From NCBI GenBank assembly GCA_963728975.1, contig CAVSMF010000001.1:1426001-1490000 (forward strand): a stretch of 64,000 bases of DNA, in the 5' to 3' direction. Positions 1-10,400 of the stretch are shown here, piece by piece. The first letter of the stretch is position 1, and every line of letters starts with the position of its first letter. A program made the position numbers and the translations under genes. The DNA comes from DATFCK01 sp963728975 (lineage in GTDB: Bacteria; Verrucomicrobiota; Verrucomicrobiia; Chthoniobacterales; UBA10450). Below the pieces are notes generated by a model, which saw only the letters and a list, made by a program, of their open reading frames with translations, was not told the DNA's origin and ran no database searches.

Positions 1-558
1 CATCCAACCTGGAACATGGGACCGAAGATCACGATTGATTCCGCCACTCTTTTCAACAAAGGGCTGGAGATGATCGAAGCCCATTGGCTTTTTGGCGTCG
101 AAATGCAGCGGGTGGAAGTGGTGGTCCACCCTCAGAGCATCGTCCACTCCATGGTGGAATTTTCGGACGGATCAATCCTGGCGCAGCTGAGCCATTCCAA
201 CATGTGTTTCCCAATTCAGTACGCCGTGACCTGGCCCGACCGGGTTCCCAATTCCCTGCCTCCGCTGGATTTCGGCGACTTAGGCAAGCTTGAATTTTTC
301 AAGCCGCGTTACGACGATTTTCCAGCCCTCAATCTGGCTCGGCGGGCGGGCGAAGCAGGCGGAACCGTGCCGGCGGTGTTGAACGCGGCTAATGAAATCG
401 CGGTGGCCGCATTTCTGGAGGGGCGTCTGAGCTTTAGCGGGATTTGGCGGGTAGTCGGAACGGTGATGGATCTGCATACGCGCGTTGCGCATCCGGATCT
501 CGATGCAATATTGGAGGCGGATCGGTGGGCGCGAAGAGAAGCGCAGCAACACGTTTAA
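1..558 (+). CDS. dxr: 1-deoxy-D-xylulose 5-phosphate reductoisomerase, 3' part
   Basis: The frame is open from base 1 and stops at 556-558, so about 185 C-terminal codons of a roughly 390-residue enzyme are present; the N-terminal NADPH-binding half lies outside the window. Dxr converts DXP to MEP in the second step of the MEP isoprenoid pathway, in the cytosol. Visible family motifs are GPKITIDSATLFNKG and EAHWLFG of the catalytic domain and flexible loop, HPQSIVHSMVEF, and the C-terminal helical stretch VLNAANEIAVAAFL. The next genes are rseP and ispG, an order common in Verrucomicrobiota and related phyla, and ispG belongs to the same pathway. No sign of damage is seen in the visible part. 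Confidence 0.96.
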   Translation, partial: HPTWNMGPKITIDSATLFNKGLEMIEAHWLFGVEMQRVEVVVHPQSIVHSMVEFSDGSILAQLSHSNMCFPIQYAVTWPDRVPNSLPPLDFGDLGKLEFFKPRYDDFPALNLARRAGEAGGTVPAVLNAANEIAVAAFLEGRLSFSGIWRVVGTVMDLHTRVAHPDLDAILEADRWARREAQQHV

Positions 559-667
559 AGGGTTGAAGCGTTAAGGCATAGATCGGACCGGGAAAGTCTC
601 GCAGTAATACGATTATGGTTCACTGATCGCCTATGTCCGGCCCACCATCCACGATTCACTGATCACC

Positions 668-2327
668 ATGCTTCTTCATATCGGTCGCGTTCTCCTGATC
701 TTTTTGGAGGTTCTCGTTCTGTTTAATCTCCTGATCGTTGTCCACGAGATCGGCCATTTTCTGGCGGCGCGCTGGCGCGGCCTCTACATCGAGAAGTTCG
801 GAGTCTGGTTCGGTAAGCCGATCTGGAAAAAAACCGTCAACGGGGTGCAGGTACTCGCTTGGCTCGCTTCCCTTCGGCGGATTTGTCGCCCTGCCTCAGC
901 TGGCCCCGATGGACATCATCGAAGGCACGGCCGATGTAGACCGGGCCCAGCTTCCGCAAATTTCCGCGTTCGACAAGATCATCGTGGCGTTTGCCGGGCC
1001 GCTATTCAGTTTTCTTCTGGCAGTGTTGTTTGCCGTGGTAATTTGGGGCGTCGGCCGGCCGGTGGGCGAGGCCGAAGCCACCACAACGATTGGCTATGTG
1101 GTGCCGGATTCGCCGGCGGCCAAGGTGGGTCTGAAGGCGGGCGACAGGATTCTATCGGTCGATCATCATCGGGTTTCGCGCTTTGGGGGAATGAGCGACG
1201 ACAGCATCCAATGGCTGATTGTTCGCAGTGAGGGAGAGACGATTCCGATCACGGTCGAGCGGATGGTGAATGGCCGGGTCGAGACCAGGACGGTTGAGGC
1301 GCGGCCGGTCGTGCCCGAGACCAAGCCGTGGATGCGGAAGGGATTTCGAGAAGTCGGGATCCTTCCGGCTGAGACGCCTGTAATCGCCAAAGTCGAGCCA
1401 GGGAGTCCGGCGGCAAAAGCCGGCTTGCGCCCTAACGACAAGATCGTGGCGATTAACGAACAACCGCTCTATGAAATCCTGGGCATTATCGATTACGTGC
1501 GGGACCACCCCAATACCTCCCTCGCCCTGACGGTTGAGCGCGGCGGAAGGCAGTTGCCCGTTCCGTTCGAGCCGGGGAATCCGAAGATCGACACCGTCTT
1601 CAAAGACAGCCCCGCCGCCCACGCCGGTTTGCAGCCAGGCGATGTCGTCCTGGCGGTCGATGGCCAGAGTGCAAAAAGCACCCTGGCGATTTCCGACTAT
1701 ATCAAGGATCACCCCGGGAAACCGGTGACGATGTCGGTCCTGCGACAGGGAACACGGAAGGAAGTGAAAGTGACCCCGGAGGTTCCGGAGGGCGACATGG
1801 TTGCGCGGATTGGAATCATTTGGGGAGACGACCTTGGGATCACCCTCGACCAATACGGAAACATGATGGTGAAGCATCCGCGACCGCTGGAGCAAATTCG
1901 CGCCAGCATGTTGTCGATCTTTAACACCGTCGGCGCGATCGCTTCGCCGAAGTCCGATATCCGGCTCCAACACATGGGTGGTCCCGTGATGATGCTCCAG
2001 GTTTACTACAAAATGCTTTCCAGCAAAGAGGGCTGGCGCATGGCGCTCTGGTTTAGCGTGGTCCTGAGCGTTAACCTGGCCTTGCTCAATCTGCTGCCGA
2101 TCCCGGTCCTGGACGGCGGCCATATTCTGCTGGCGCTGATCGAGGCGGTGCGCCGGCGGCCGGTGAATATGCGGGTGCTGCAAGTGGTCCAGACCGCCTG
2201 CGCGCTTCTGATTATCGGTTTCATGATGTATATCGCGTTTTTCGACGTGCAGGATTTATTCGGGATCAGGCGGGAAACGCCGAAGTTCTTGCCCAAAGCG
2301 ACTCCGGCAAAATCCAACCAGCAATAG
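668..2327 (+). pseudogene. rseP: RIP zinc metalloprotease RseP (site-2 protease), one-base frameshift
   Basis: This inner-membrane protease cleaves transmembrane substrates such as anti-sigma factors. The frame from ATG 668 encodes a membrane helix and the zinc motif HEIGH, then runs out of register after NGVQ. Homology resumes in another frame with YSLGSLPFGGFVALPQ. Dropping one g at 850/851 joins the two parts into about 552 residues. The downstream part has three PDZ-like repeats (each with a DSPAAKVGLKAGD-type core, near 1105, 1400 and 1600), where E. coli RseP has two, and ends with the second active-site motif NLLPIPVLDGGHI. Apart from the shift, everything needed for activity is present. 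No slippery heptamer is seen, so a real mutation or an assembly error is more likely than programmed frameshifting. Confidence 0.88.
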
Positions 2328-2375
2328 CGGATAGCGGGATTGCGCGGCGGATCGCGTTTCGTAAGGTTTGCAACC

Positions 2376-4193
2376 GTGAGAGATCCCGCCAATCCGATCA
2401 GCGGCCAGCGCCGCAGGACGCGCCAGGTTCGCGTTGGCAAGGTCGGCGTCGGCGGCGCCAATCCGATTCGTGTGCAATCGATGATCACCTGCGACACGAT
2501 GGATACGGAAGCCTCGATCCAGCAGACGCTCGATCTTGCCGCCGTGGGTTGCGAAATTGTCCGGATCACCGCCCCGACGGTCAAAGACGCGCGCAACCTG
2601 GAGCATATCGTCAGGGGATTGCGCCAGCGCGGTTGTGACGTGCCGATCGTCGCCGACATTCATTTTAAACCGGAAGCTGCCATGGAAGCGGCTAAGTGGG
2701 TCGACAAAGTGCGGATCAATCCCGGGAACTACGCGGATTCGAAAAAGTTCGTGATCCGCGAGTACACAGACGAGCAATATGCGGCGGAATTGGAGCGGAT
2801 CAGGGAACGTTTCAGTCCACTGGTTGTGCTTTGCCGGGAACGCGGGATTGCGATGCGGATCGGGACCAATCATGGATCGCTCAGCGATCGGATTTTGAAC
2901 CGCTATGGGGACACACCTCTGGGAATGGTGGAGAGCGCGCTCGAGTTCGCCCGGATCGCTCGCGATCTCGATTATCATGCTTTCGTTTTTTCCATGAAAT
3001 CCAGCAATCCCAAGGTGATGATCGCCGCTTATCGCCTGCTGGTGGCGCGGTTGGAGAAAGAAGGAGCCGATTGGAATTATCCGCTGCATCTCGGAGTAAC
3101 CGAAGCCGGCGAAGGTGAAGACGCCCGGATCAAGAGCGCCATTGGGATCGGTTCGCTTCTGGCCGACGGCATCGGCGATACTATTCGGGTTTCCCTGACC
3201 GAAGACAGCGTTCATGAAATTCCGGTGGCAAAGGCGCTGGTGGCCATGGTCGGGACGACCGCAACCGTCGCGCTTGCAACGTTTAACGCCCGAGGCTCCT
3301 ACGATCCGTTTTCTTATCAGCGCCGCGCTTCGGAAACGCTTTCGGTCCCCGGCGTCGGCGGCTCGGAAGCGAGGCTGGGTGGCGAAGAATTGATTCGGGT
3401 AGTGGTTAGCCGAACGAACTACGACAAGATCGCGCATAAGATCGACAAAATGGGCGATTACAAGCCCGAGATTGTTTACGAGAACGCGGGTATCCAGGAA
3501 ATTGATCCCCGGGACGATCGAGCGATCGCTGATTTGAATCGCGTGGCTTCGCCGCAATTGGTTACGGTGCGCGACGCGATCGATCTGCCGGTCATTGCCG
3601 CCTTTCGATTGTTGGCGGCAAAATTGCAGCCGCGCCATCCCATTTTATTGAAAGATGTCCTGGATTGCGGGCCGGCCGCCAGCCCCGATGGGCCTTCACC
3701 CAAAGTCCCTGCAAATTTCCTCGATACCCTGCTCGCCGCCTCCACTAACATCGGCTCCCTCCTTTGCGACGGAATTGGCGACGCCATCCTTGTCCGGGGA
3801 GAGGAAGGGCCCGGCCAGGCGCTGCGGGTGTCTTATAATATATTGCAGGCGGCCGGATCGCGAATTTTCAAGACCGATTACGTCGCCTGCCCCTCCTGCG
3901 GCCGGACCTTGTTCGATTTGCAAACCACTACCGCCCGGATCAAGGCAAAAACTTTGCATCTCAAGGGGGTCAAGATCGCGATTATGGGCTGCATCGTGAA
4001 TGGTCCCGGTGAAATGGCGGATGCCGATTTCGGATACGTCGGGGGCGCGCCCGGGAAGGTAAATCTCTACGTCGGCAAAACACCGGTGAAATTCAACATT
4101 CCAGAGGCCGAAGCAGTCGATCGTTTGCAGGATTTGATTCGGGAACACGGAAAGTGGATTGAGCCCGCAGCCGAGGCCGTTCTGGCTGTATAA
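2376..4193 (+). CDS. ispG: 4-hydroxy-3-methylbut-2-en-1-yl diphosphate synthase (long type)
   Basis: IspG (GcpE) is the [4Fe-4S] enzyme that reductively opens MEcPP to HMBPP, the penultimate MEP-pathway step. The protein is about 605 residues, as in plants, Chlamydia and Verrucomicrobiota, instead of the roughly 370 of E. coli IspG; the extra length is an insert between the TIM barrel and the cluster domain. Visible motifs are RVQSMITCDTMDT near the N terminus, VADIHFKPEAAMEA, and the cluster cysteines C505 and C508 (ACPSCGR) plus C539 in GCIVNGPGEMADADFGY. I chose GTG 2376, preceded by an AAGG-type ribosome site; an in-frame TTG at 2340 is the alternative. It lies 48 bases after rseP. Confidence 0.96.
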   Translation: MRDPANPISGQRRRTRQVRVGKVGVGGANPIRVQSMITCDTMDTEASIQQTLDLAAVGCEIVRITAPTVKDARNLEHIVRGLRQRGCDVPIVADIHFKPEAAMEAAKWVDKVRINPGNYADSKKFVIREYTDEQYAAELERIRERFSPLVVLCRERGIAMRIGTNHGSLSDRILNRYGDTPLGMVESALEFARIARDLDYHAFVFSMKSSNPKVMIAAYRLLVARLEKEGADWNYPLHLGVTEAGEGEDARIKSAIGIGSLLADGIGDTIRVSLTEDSVHEIPVAKALVAMVGTTATVALATFNARGSYDPFSYQRRASETLSVPGVGGSEARLGGEELIRVVVSRTNYDKIAHKIDKMGDYKPEIVYENAGIQEIDPRDDRAIADLNRVASPQLVTVRDAIDLPVIAAFRLLAAKLQPRHPILLKDVLDCGPAASPDGPSPKVPANFLDTLLAASTNIGSLLCDGIGDAILVRGEEGPGQALRVSYNILQAAGSRIFKTDYVACPSCGRTLFDLQTTTARIKAKTLHLKGVKIAIMGCIVNGPGEMADADFGYVGGAPGKVNLYVGKTPVKFNIPEAEAVDRLQDLIREHGKWIEPAAEAVLAV

Positions 4194-4268
4194 GGTTTCT
4201 ACTCGGGATAGGGAAAAATTGCCGGCTCGGCTGGGGAAAAGTGGCCGACGCCATTTCCCGGATTTGGG

Positions 4269-4298
4269 TTGACCGATTGTCAGGCTGGTTCCTACACT
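4269..4298 (+). promoter_or_regulatory. Candidate sigma70-type promoter
   Basis: TTGACC (4269-4274) and TACACT (4293-4298) are separated by 18 bases and lie 45 bases before the ATG at 4343. The boxes match the -35 and -10 consensus at five and four positions of six. This is pattern matching only; no start site is known. Confidence 0.4.
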
Positions 4299-4342
4299 CG
4301 CGGCGTCGGGAAAACGCATTTCCCGCTAACTCCTTCACGTCT

Positions 4343-7153
4343 ATGAAAAGAACTTCGGCCCCACTTCCGGCCCTGTTGGTTTTTCTGCTCGGCGTTGCCA
4401 GCATCCATGCAGGGGCACTCTCTTATGTTCCAATACCGGCCACCCAAAGCGATCCCAATTCCGGAATCACATCCGAATCCGGTTATACCAGCGCGGTTGA
4501 CGCGGGCAACGCGCGGGCCGGCGATCGGGTCGTCAACGGCATTACCCTCTACGCGCTTGCCGCCGATGGCCAGAGCAGCACGGCGGATAACTGTACTCTC
4601 AACGCCCTGAGCGGCACGCTCTCCAATGCCGGGGTCACCGGCAAAACGATCGAAGCGGACGGGACCCTGCGCGAGGTCCTCTCCGATATGGCGTTCAACA
4701 ATGGAGCGGAAGATAATTCGCAGCAGGAAATTGTGCTCGATCCTGAAAGCTTGGAGGAAGGTTCCACTTACGACCTTCGCGTCTATGTCTGTCCTTCTTC
4801 CGCGGAGAACCGCCAGGTCAATCTCGCATTTTTTGGCGACGGCCAGCAAGCGCTCAAGACCGGCTTTTTTAACGAAGACGACGCGCGCACTTGTCCGGGC
4901 AAGTTCAAAGATCCGCATCAAATTTATTACATCAATTATCGATACACCTGGGATGGCGATTCGACGCCGGGGATTACGGTGACGCAAAAATCTGGCGGTG
5001 CGCCGTTTTGTTTGTATGCCCTGACCAACGAATTAGTTTCAGGAGGCGCCGCCGCTGCGGCCGAGACAACGGCAGAACCAGAGGGAGGAGTTGCGGAAGG
5101 TGAAACCGCCGCGGCCGAGGGGGGCGAGGCGGAGGAAGGCGATGAGGGGGTAAGCAGCGGACTGGTAAACCAGGAATCGGACGAGATCGGGGTAGAAAGC
5201 GACGATTTCTATGGGAGCGAATCGCTCAATAGCCATGGCCGATGGGTCAAGTTATCCAAATGGGGCACCTGCTGGCAGCCCACCGATGTGGGGGAGGGCT
5301 GGTGTCCCTACACCAACGGAAGTTGGAAAGAATGCGATGATTGCGGATGGACATTTGTGTCCGACGAGCCATGGGCCTGGGCCTGCTACCATTACGGAAG
5401 ATGGTGCCGGGTCAGGACCGGATGCGGCTGGGCCTGGGTTCCGGGGAAAGTGTGGGCGGCTTCCTGGGTCTCCTGGCGCCGGGGTAAAGACGAGTCGTGC
5501 GGCTGCATTGGTTGGGCGCCATTACCTCCCGAAGCGGGATGTGAACTCGGTGTTGGCATCAGTTCATGGGTTGACCAGACCTGCGACATCGGGCCGGACA
5601 ATTACACTTTTATTAATATTGGCGATTTTGGGTCGGACTCTTATTGGGGCTGCGGCTGCATCTACGAGCGTTCCCGCAATCGCACCGTCATCATCGACAC
5701 CTTCAATTGCACAAACATCTGTTATAATCGGCACGTAAACATTTATTGCGGAGGACCGGATTATAACTGGTGCAACTCCGAGATCAGGAAACACGGCGGC
5801 AAGGAATGCGGCAGGATTCACGTCAACCGGTATGATGATCCGGCCCGGTTAGGCGGAAAATTCTCGCGTCACGAAGGCAACCAGCTCGGCCTGGTTTCGC
5901 CTCGCATCCGGGGCGAAAAAAATCCACGGCATCGGCCGAAGACCACCGAGTCGATTGGGTCCAGTAAGATCGATCATGGCTGGAGCGGCATCAAAAACAA
6001 AAAGCAGGAACGCCAGTTGCGAAACCATATTGCTCGGGAAAACAAAGGCAAAAATCCGAGGAATTCTCCCGCCAAACTGCCTTCTGATGTGGCCCAGCGG
6101 TTAGGCAAACAACATGGCCAAGGTCGCAATCTCGGACAGCAAGCGGGACAAGGCGCCGGAGCGGGCGCTTTGCATCCGGGCGGCAAAGGCAAAGGGCGGA
6201 GAGCCGGTGCGCAGGGAGCTGCGGGACAAGGCCAGGCCGGGGCCGGGTTCAACCAACATCCCGGAGGTAAAGGCGGGCGCCGTGCCCAGGGCGGTGGCGC
6301 GAATGCGGCCGCCGGCGGAACTGGCCAGGGAACATTTAACCAGCATCCGGGCAAAGGAAAAGGTCGGGGACGCGGCCAGGTTGGAAATGCCGGCACGGGC
6401 AAAGGCCAGGGCGGATTAGCCGGCGGCCAAGGCCGGCGTCATCCTGGTCAATCGCTCAAGAGACAGGGAGGTGGCGGAGCGGGAACTGGAAAAGGGGGAG
6501 CGGTGACCCAGGGCGGTGGACAACATCCCGGCAAACGCGGGCGCGGCGCCAGTCAGGGTGGAGGTGGTCAAGGCGTTGCCCAAGGCCAGGGCGGTCAGGG
6601 CGGTGGAAAACGCGGCAGCCAGGGGCGCCATCAGAAACTGCAAGGTCAGGGAAAAGCTGCTGGCGGAGCGGGAACCAGTTTGGCCGGAGCCCAGGCGGGT
6701 GGGGGCGGTGGGAAAGGTCGGCGCCGACAACATCAGCAGGGGCAAGGGGCACAAGGAGGCAACGGCCAGGCGGCGGCAGGAGGCGGAGGTGGCCAGGGAA
6801 GCGGTCGTCGACGGCATCAACAGACGCAACAGTCATCCCAGGGTCAAAATTTCGGTCAAGCGAATGCTGGTGCGGGCCGGGGTCAAGGCAAGGGTGGTCG
6901 CCGCCGGCAATCTCAGCAAACCCAGCAGCACCAACAGCTTCAAGGGCAGCCACAGAACTATGGCCAGCGACGAGCTGGCGGTGGTGGTCAGGGCCGCAGG
7001 CAGCAGCAGTTCCAGCAACAACCGCAAGGTGGTGGCGGTGGTCAGGTAGGCAGGCAGCAGCAAATCCAGCGACAACCGCAGGGTGGTGGTGGCGGTGGTG
7101 GTGGCGGCGGAAGGCGGAGGAGAAACCAACCCACAGCCACTCCACATCGTTAG
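4343..7153 (+). CDS. Secreted DUF6600-like Trp/Cys-rich protein with long basic Gly/Gln tail
   Basis: ATG 4343 gives a 936-residue protein with a clear signal peptide (MKRTSAPLPALLVFLLGVASIHA). The longer open frame from GTG 4241 would bury that signal. After about 210 residues I cannot assign and an Ala/Glu-rich linker (about 233-270), residues about 290-400 hold repeated GRW, GWTFV, WAWACYHYGRW and GWAWVP units ending in WAPLPP. This pattern fits the DUF6600 family of Trp/Tyr-rich secreted proteins, but many aromatic positions here are Cys. From about residue 590 to the end the chain is low-complexity Gly/Gln/Arg/Lys/His with recurring HPGGKGKGRR-like units, probably disordered and strongly basic. 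Function is unknown; binding to acidic surface polymer or DNA would suit the tail (inference). It is preceded by a candidate promoter and stands alone. Confidence 0.78.
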   Translation: MKRTSAPLPALLVFLLGVASIHAGALSYVPIPATQSDPNSGITSESGYTSAVDAGNARAGDRVVNGITLYALAADGQSSTADNCTLNALSGTLSNAGVTGKTIEADGTLREVLSDMAFNNGAEDNSQQEIVLDPESLEEGSTYDLRVYVCPSSAENRQVNLAFFGDGQQALKTGFFNEDDARTCPGKFKDPHQIYYINYRYTWDGDSTPGITVTQKSGGAPFCLYALTNELVSGGAAAAAETTAEPEGGVAEGETAAAEGGEAEEGDEGVSSGLVNQESDEIGVESDDFYGSESLNSHGRWVKLSKWGTCWQPTDVGEGWCPYTNGSWKECDDCGWTFVSDEPWAWACYHYGRWCRVRTGCGWAWVPGKVWAASWVSWRRGKDESCGCIGWAPLPPEAGCELGVGISSWVDQTCDIGPDNYTFINIGDFGSDSYWGCGCIYERSRNRTVIIDTFNCTNICYNRHVNIYCGGPDYNWCNSEIRKHGGKECGRIHVNRYDDPARLGGKFSRHEGNQLGLVSPRIRGEKNPRHRPKTTESIGSSKIDHGWSGIKNKKQERQLRNHIARENKGKNPRNSPAKLPSDVAQRLGKQHGQGRNLGQQAGQGAGAGALHPGGKGKGRRAGAQGAAGQGQAGAGFNQHPGGKGGRRAQGGGANAAAGGTGQGTFNQHPGKGKGRGRGQVGNAGTGKGQGGLAGGQGRRHPGQSLKRQGGGGAGTGKGGAVTQGGGQHPGKRGRGASQGGGGQGVAQGQGGQGGGKRGSQGRHQKLQGQGKAAGGAGTSLAGAQAGGGGGKGRRRQHQQGQGAQGGNGQAAAGGGGGQGSGRRRHQQTQQSSQGQNFGQANAGAGRGQGKGGRRRQSQQTQQHQQLQGQPQNYGQRRAGGGGQGRRQQQFQQQPQGGGGGQVGRQQQIQRQPQGGGGGGGGGGRRRRNQPTATPHR

Positions 7154-7414
7154 GGGCGGAACTGTCGGGCGAAGCTTGGTGCAGCGGCTCGGTGGTGGGC
7201 CGGCGCGGGCGAACCTGGGAATACCGGTTGGGGGTTGGAGCGACACAGCCCTGTCCACGATCCCGAAAGCGAGAGTGAATGGCCAGGGTTGGAAGCGGTC
7301 TTTGCGATGGAATATCCCTTGGGAGTGGGATTTCGAGGCGGGAAAAAGCTTGACGAACGAATTCAGGCTAAGCCAATCTGGCCATTCACGCAATTCTCCA
7401 CTGTTATAGTCTCT

Positions 7415-10400
7415 ATGAAATCTACTCATTTTCGTTTTCGTTCGCCGATGGGCTTTTTTGTCCGTTTTTTCACTGCGCCATTTCTTTTCGCAATTGCGTT
7501 CGCCAGCCCGATCTGTCGGGCAGCGGACGACACCGGTTCCGGAAGTATCCGCGGGGCATCTGCTGCTGACGCGGATGCGCCGTTAAGTCGTCAGAAGGAT
7601 GTCGTCGTGATGGTGGAGATGAACGCACCTCCTGCGTCTGCGGTTTATGCCGAGGCCCTTCAACAGGCCCAGGCCAAAGTGGATGCCGCGCGCAATGCGG
7701 CCTTAGCCAAGCCCAACAAGAAGAAGTCGAAGAAGCTGCTGGCCAAGGCTGCCCAAGCTACCCAGATCAGCGCCGCCGCCGCCCGGCAGGTGACCAACAA
7801 AGTTCACCAGCTCGATCAGACCCAAAAGGCGCTCCTTTCCAATTTGACCGGCAGCACGATCGGCGGCCGGATTCTCTTTCGAGCCCAGCGCGCCTACAAC
7901 GGAATCGCGATGATTGTACCGCGTGACAAGATCGCGGCAATTGCATCGCTGCCGGGGGTAAAGGCGGTTCACCCGATGCATCCGAAGTATCGTACGGCTG
8001 CGTTCTCGGACATCGATTTTCTGGGGGTGCGTTCTTTTTGGAGCAAACCGCCCTTTGGAATTCACGGCGAAAACATCAAGGTGGCCGACATCGACAGCGG
8101 GCTGGATTACATCCACACCAATTTTGGCGGTCCCGGTTTGAGCGGCTACGGCATCGTGACCGATCACAGCTCGCCCACTTCGGCGCCGAACCCATTTTTC
8201 CCGACCCCCAAAGTTCCGGGCGGTTACGATTTTGCCGGCGACAATTACGACGCGAACTCAACCAGCCCGGCGAACGCGCCCGCGCCCGATCCCGATCCAT
8301 TCGATTGTGGCGGTCACGGCACCGGCACAGCCAGCTTGATCGCAGGCTATGGAGTTACCAATGCCGGATTCACCTATTCCGGCACTTACGACGGGACCCC
8401 GGATATGAACACGCTTTCAATCGCCCCGGGAATGGCGCCTAACGCGCGGCTCTATCCTTTGCGCGTTTTCGGTTGTGGAGGATCTACCGATCTCGTCGTG
8501 GAAGCGATCGAGTGGGCGATGGATCCAAATGGAGACGGCAATTTCAACGATCGCCTCGACGTCATTAATATGTCGCTTGGCGCCAACGAAGGTTATGCCG
8601 ATGATCCTGACGACGTCGCGGCCTCGAATGCCGCCGCCGTCGGCATTCTGGTTTGTTCCGCGGCTGGTAATGCGGGCGACACCTACTATGTCCACAGCAG
8701 CCCCGCGGCCGCTTCCGGCACCCTCAGCTGCGCTGCCACATACAACGATCAAAACGGATTCATTTTTGATTCCAGTGTCACCGGAAACTCACCCAATTTG
8801 AGCGGCCAAAATTTTGCCGCCATCTTTGCCGAGACCAGCCCGCACACTTCGGTGACGGGTGACGTGGTCTACGCGGTTCCCCCCATTGCCGACACTGCCC
8901 TAACGAATGCTGCCCAGGTAGCCGGCCACATTGTGCTGATCGACCGGGGCGCTGTAAGTTTCGCAATTAAGGCCGCGAACGCGCAGGCTGCGGGCGCAAT
9001 CGGTATCATCGTCGCCAACAACGGTGGCGATCCGATCGTCCAGGGCAGCACCGGTACGGTAACGGTGCCCGACACCATGATTTCAACCGCAGACGGAAAT
9101 ACGATCAAGACCGCCGCCAACTTCGATGCCACTACCGGTGTGCCCGTCAATGCCACCAACGTAACCATCGCCCCCGATAGCGGCAGTGTGATTACCTCTG
9201 CCAATGCGCCCGGCTCGTTAGCCGGCCCCGGGTCTCCCGACACGGTGCCTTCGTATACTTCACGCGGTCCGCGGCTTCCAGACAGCGCCATTAAACCGGA
9301 CATCTCCGCGCCGGCCGAGGTGACCGGCGTGGCTGCTTTCGGCACCGGGAAATTATTCGCGAACTTCAACGGCACTTCCTCGGCCACGCCGCATGTCGCC
9401 GGCTCGATGGCTCTGCTCCGAGAGGCGCATCCCACCTGGAGTGTGCAGGAGTTGAACGCACTGGCTTGCTCTACCGCCACCCATGATCTCGCCACCACCG
9501 TGGGAGGATCGACCAAGATCGGAGTCGGGCGAACCGGCGCCGGACGCATCGATCTGGCCAACGCCGCCGCCGCAAACGTGGTGGCCTATAACGGAACCGA
9601 TCCGAATTTGATCGGGGTCTCATTTGGCGCGGTGGAAGTGCCGGCCGATGGATCGAAGACAGTGACCAAATCCATCAAGGTGGTAAACAAGGGGATGGCG
9701 CCGGTCACTTACGATATCAGCTATGCCGATAGCGTGGCCGCCACTGGAGCGGATTTCACTCTACCCTCCTCGATCACGGTTCCGGCCGGTTCCACCGGCA
9801 TGTTCAACGTGACCTTCACCGCCACGGGAAGCCTGCTGCGCCATGAACGCGATCTGAGCACGACCACTACACAGGCAACCAGCTTTGGCACCTTTTCACG
9901 CCAATACCTGACCGAGAAGGCGGGTTATGCGGTTTTGACACCGGAGAACTCCTCCGAACCGACCCTTCGAGTCGCTCTTTATGCCGCGCCCAAGCCGGTT
10001 TCTTCCATGCACGCTACCACCGCCGGGGTGGTTCCAGAGGCGGACTCCGGCAGCTTCAATGTAGGTCTGTCCGGGGCGTCGGTTAACACCGGGGCGTCGT
10101 TCCCAACCGACATTGTCAGTTATGCCAAGGCTTTTGAGCTGCAATACGCGCATCCGCTGGCCGGCTCGCCTAACGCCCCCACCGATTCCAACCTGATTAA
10201 GTACGTCGGTATTTCCACCGACTGGGCCAATCGCACTCAGGCCGAACAAGATAATTTCGTGCCCTGGGTAAATTTCGCGATTGAAGACTTTGGCAATGCC
10301 ACGGTTCCGGATTTCAACGGATCAGACAAGGAGATCTTTATCGATCTCGACTTCGATAATGTTTATGACGTGGCGTTTTTCCTGACCCGTCTGCCGAACG

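Noticed and set aside
850..852. Programmed ribosomal frameshift in rseP
   Set aside because: No slippery heptamer or following stem-loop or pseudoknot is apparent, and no RseP is known to use one.
1152..2183. 343-codon open frame on the minus strand
   Set aside because: It lies opposite rseP, has low-complexity His/Arg/Asp composition and no recognisable motif; the rseP frame explains the DNA.
2256..3638. 460-codon open frame on the minus strand opposite ispG
   Set aside because: IspG motifs are clear on the plus strand, and GC-rich coding DNA often leaves long antisense frames.
6456..7145. Antisense His/Val/Ala-rich frame in the low-complexity tail of the 4343 gene
   Set aside because: Its composition is just the reverse complement of Gly/Gln codon repeats; no start signal or known domain.
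7405..7410. TATAGT as a -10 box for the subtilase gene
   Set aside because: It lies only four bases before the chosen ATG with no -35 partner at the right spacing, so it would require a leaderless transcript.
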